Shown: piece by piece, positions 15,067-16,399 of the stretch | Layout of the letters: each line of letters begins with the position of its first letter | Numbering within the stretch: the stretch's first letter is position 1 | Program-made: the position numbers and the translations under genes | The notes under the pieces: generated by a model | The model's database searches: none | Told to the model about the DNA's origin: nothing | The model's input: only the letters and a program-made list of their open reading frames with translations | Assembly: GCA_937901895.1 (NCBI GenBank) | Contig: CALGTD010000084.1 | Location: 1 to 16,399 of the forward strand | Reading direction: 5' to 3' | From: an uncultured Spartobacteria bacterium | GTDB lineage: Bacteria; Verrucomicrobiota; Verrucomicrobiia; Chthoniobacterales; JAATET01 | Length of the DNA: 16,399 nt

Positions 15067-16399
15067 GTGTCCGCTTCCCGCCCCAGCTACCTCCTTCCCG
15101 CCAGCGCACTGGCATCATCGCTCGGTTCGTTTCTCTTCGGATTCGATACCGCGGTGATTGCAGGAACGACTTCGTCGCTGCGCGAGGTGTTCGCACTGGG
15201 CGACGCACAGCTTGGGTTTGCGGTGTCGTCCGCGCTCTTCGGTGCGTTGGCGGGCGCGGCGCTCGTGGGAAAGCCCTGCGAGCGATCTGGCCGGGTGAGA
15301 ACATTGTTCGTGCTTGGCGTGCTCTACCTTGTTTCGACCTTCGGTTGCGCCTGGGCGTGGGATTTCCCGTCGCTGATGCTTTTCCGCTTTGTCGGCGGAC
15401 TCGCAGTGGGTGGCTCCTCCGTGGTTTCCCCCATGTATATCACGGAGATTACGCCGCCGGAGAGGCGGGGATTGCTGGTGGCGATCAGCCAGCTTGCGAT
15501 CGTGCTCGGCATTCTCACAGCCCTTGTATCGAACTTCGCAATCGCGGAAACCTTTGGCCTCGCCCCTGCGGCGGGAGCCTGGCGGTGGATGTTTGGCGCG
15601 GAGGCGGTTCCGGCAACATTGTTCCTGCTCTCCGTGTCCGCCATTCCGGAAAGTCCCCGCTGGCTCGTGCATCGTGGTCGATCGGACGAAGCGCTTCGCA
15701 TTCTTCAACGTCTCGGTTACGCGGATCCCTCCGCGGAGCTCGCACGGATCAACGCGTCGTTTGCCGCCGGCACTGCCCGTCGGGAGTCGCTCTTCCAGCG
15801 CCGCTGGCTCAGGCCGTTGCTGCTTGTTCTCGCCCTCGCTGCCTTCAACCAGCTCGATGGCATCAACGCGATCCTCTATTACATCACCGACATTTTTCGC
15901 ATGGCCGGATTCGGTGCCACCGACGCGTTCCGGCAGTCCGCCCTTGTCGGGATCGTCAACCTCGTCTTCACCATCGTCGGCATGGTGCTCATCGATCGAA
16001 TCGGGCGGCGCCATCTGTTGCTAATCGGCTCCGTCACTTTCGTTTTTTCCCACCTGCTCGCGGCATGGGTCTTTCTTTCCGGAACCGGTGGATGGCCCTC
16101 CGTGGTTGCCGCGGCCGGGATCGTCGCCTCGCATGCTTATTCGCAGGGAGCGGTGATCTGGGTGTGCATCAACGAGGTGCTGCCAAACACCATTCGCGCC
16201 ACGGGATCCTCCGCTGCGTGTTTCGTGCTTTGGGGGCTCGCAATCGTTGTGAGCACGGTCTTCCCAATATTGATCGCGGCGTGGGGAGGCTGCCTGTTCC
16301 TCGTCTTTGCCGCGATCATGGTGCTCCAGTTTTTCGTGGTGTGGAAATTCCTCCCCGAAACAAAAGGCCGATCGCTCGAGGAGATCGAAGCATCGATGC
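15067..16399 (+). CDS. MFS sugar porter (3' end cut by the window)
   Basis: Inner-membrane sugar transporter of the sugar porter family, probably proton-coupled; 444 codons are present and no stop is reached before the window ends. Family motifs are clear: FLFGFDTAVIAG in the first helix, SPMYITEITPPERRG after helix 4, PESPRWL (194-200) before the central loop, QLDGINAILYY (262-272) in helix 7 where the usual sequence is QxSGINxxxYY, DRIGRR (310-315) and the C-terminal PETKGRSLEEIE (430-441). The last motif means only a short tail is missing. GTG at 15067 is the chosen start; CTG at 15049 is the only other option before the isomerase stop in the same frame, and no good Shine-Dalgarno is seen. 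It lies 18 bases after the isomerase gene, so it is the third operon gene, presumably importing the sugar used by the kinase. Confidence 0.9.
   Translation, partial: MSASRPSYLLPASALASSLGSFLFGFDTAVIAGTTSSLREVFALGDAQLGFAVSSALFGALAGAALVGKPCERSGRVRTLFVLGVLYLVSTFGCAWAWDFPSLMLFRFVGGLAVGGSSVVSPMYITEITPPERRGLLVAISQLAIVLGILTALVSNFAIAETFGLAPAAGAWRWMFGAEAVPATLFLLSVSAIPESPRWLVHRGRSDEALRILQRLGYADPSAELARINASFAAGTARRESLFQRRWLRPLLLVLALAAFNQLDGINAILYYITDIFRMAGFGATDAFRQSALVGIVNLVFTIVGMVLIDRIGRRHLLLIGSVTFVFSHLLAAWVFLSGTGGWPSVVAAAGIVASHAYSQGAVIWVCINEVLPNTIRATGSSAACFVLWGLAIVVSTVFPILIAAWGGCLFLVFAAIMVLQFFVVWKFLPETKGRSLEEIEASM

Noticed and set aside
15299..15309. GAACATTGTTC, resembling the operator halves
   Set aside because: The half-sites are in the opposite order to the operator and the sequence lies inside the porter coding region; treated as chance.
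15115..16014. Minus-strand frame of 299 codons opposite the MFS gene
   Set aside because: Very rich in Glu/Arg/His, complementary to hydrophobic membrane codons; the plus strand has full sugar-porter motifs.

Overview
The window looks like a GC-rich bacterial chromosome fragment, most likely from Verrucomicrobia or a close PVC relative. This is inferred from protein style only: an ECF-like sigma factor with a 'TTHWTLIV' N-terminus, a Ser/Thr kinase fused to a WD40-like region, FG-GAP surface proteins with a characteristic basic C-terminal beta domain, and a two-domain mannose-6-phosphate isomerase. I see no rRNA, tRNA, CRISPR array, transposase or phage gene.

Left part (1-7642, all genes on +). 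After about 500 bases with no convincing gene comes an ECF-type sigma factor (about 502-1218). Next are two exported proteins whose stop and start overlap (ATGA): a seven-repeat FG-GAP beta-propeller protein (1466-3793) and a CE1/PHB-depolymerase-like esterase (3790-4830). Although otherwise unrelated, they end in the same basic domain of about 90 residues. A large transmembrane Ser/Thr kinase with an N-terminal Cys motif and a C-terminal WD40-like sensor follows (5000-7642). Sigma factor plus kinase flanking secreted proteins suggests a signalling and cell-surface module, but the regulatory link is inference.

Right part (7643-16399). This is a compact sugar-utilisation locus. A GntR/UTRA regulator (7991-8728, +) converges, with a 7-bp gap, on a large exported GH38-type glycosidase (8736-12110, -). 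Divergent from the glycosidase is an operon on +: a ROK sugar kinase (12368-13303), a class I mannose-6-phosphate isomerase with an extra N-terminal kinase-like domain (13300-15048), and an MFS sugar porter (15067 to beyond the window end). The reading is that the glycosidase releases mannose or a related sugar outside the cytoplasm, the porter imports it, the ROK kinase phosphorylates it and the isomerase passes it to fructose-6-phosphate.

The most informative non-coding signal is a 14-bp near-palindrome, AATGTTTGAACATT. It occurs three times, each 64-79 bases upstream of one of the three transcription units of the sugar locus: the regulator gene, the glycosidase gene and the kinase operon. 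It is the best candidate for the operator of the GntR regulator and ties the locus together as one autoregulated regulon.
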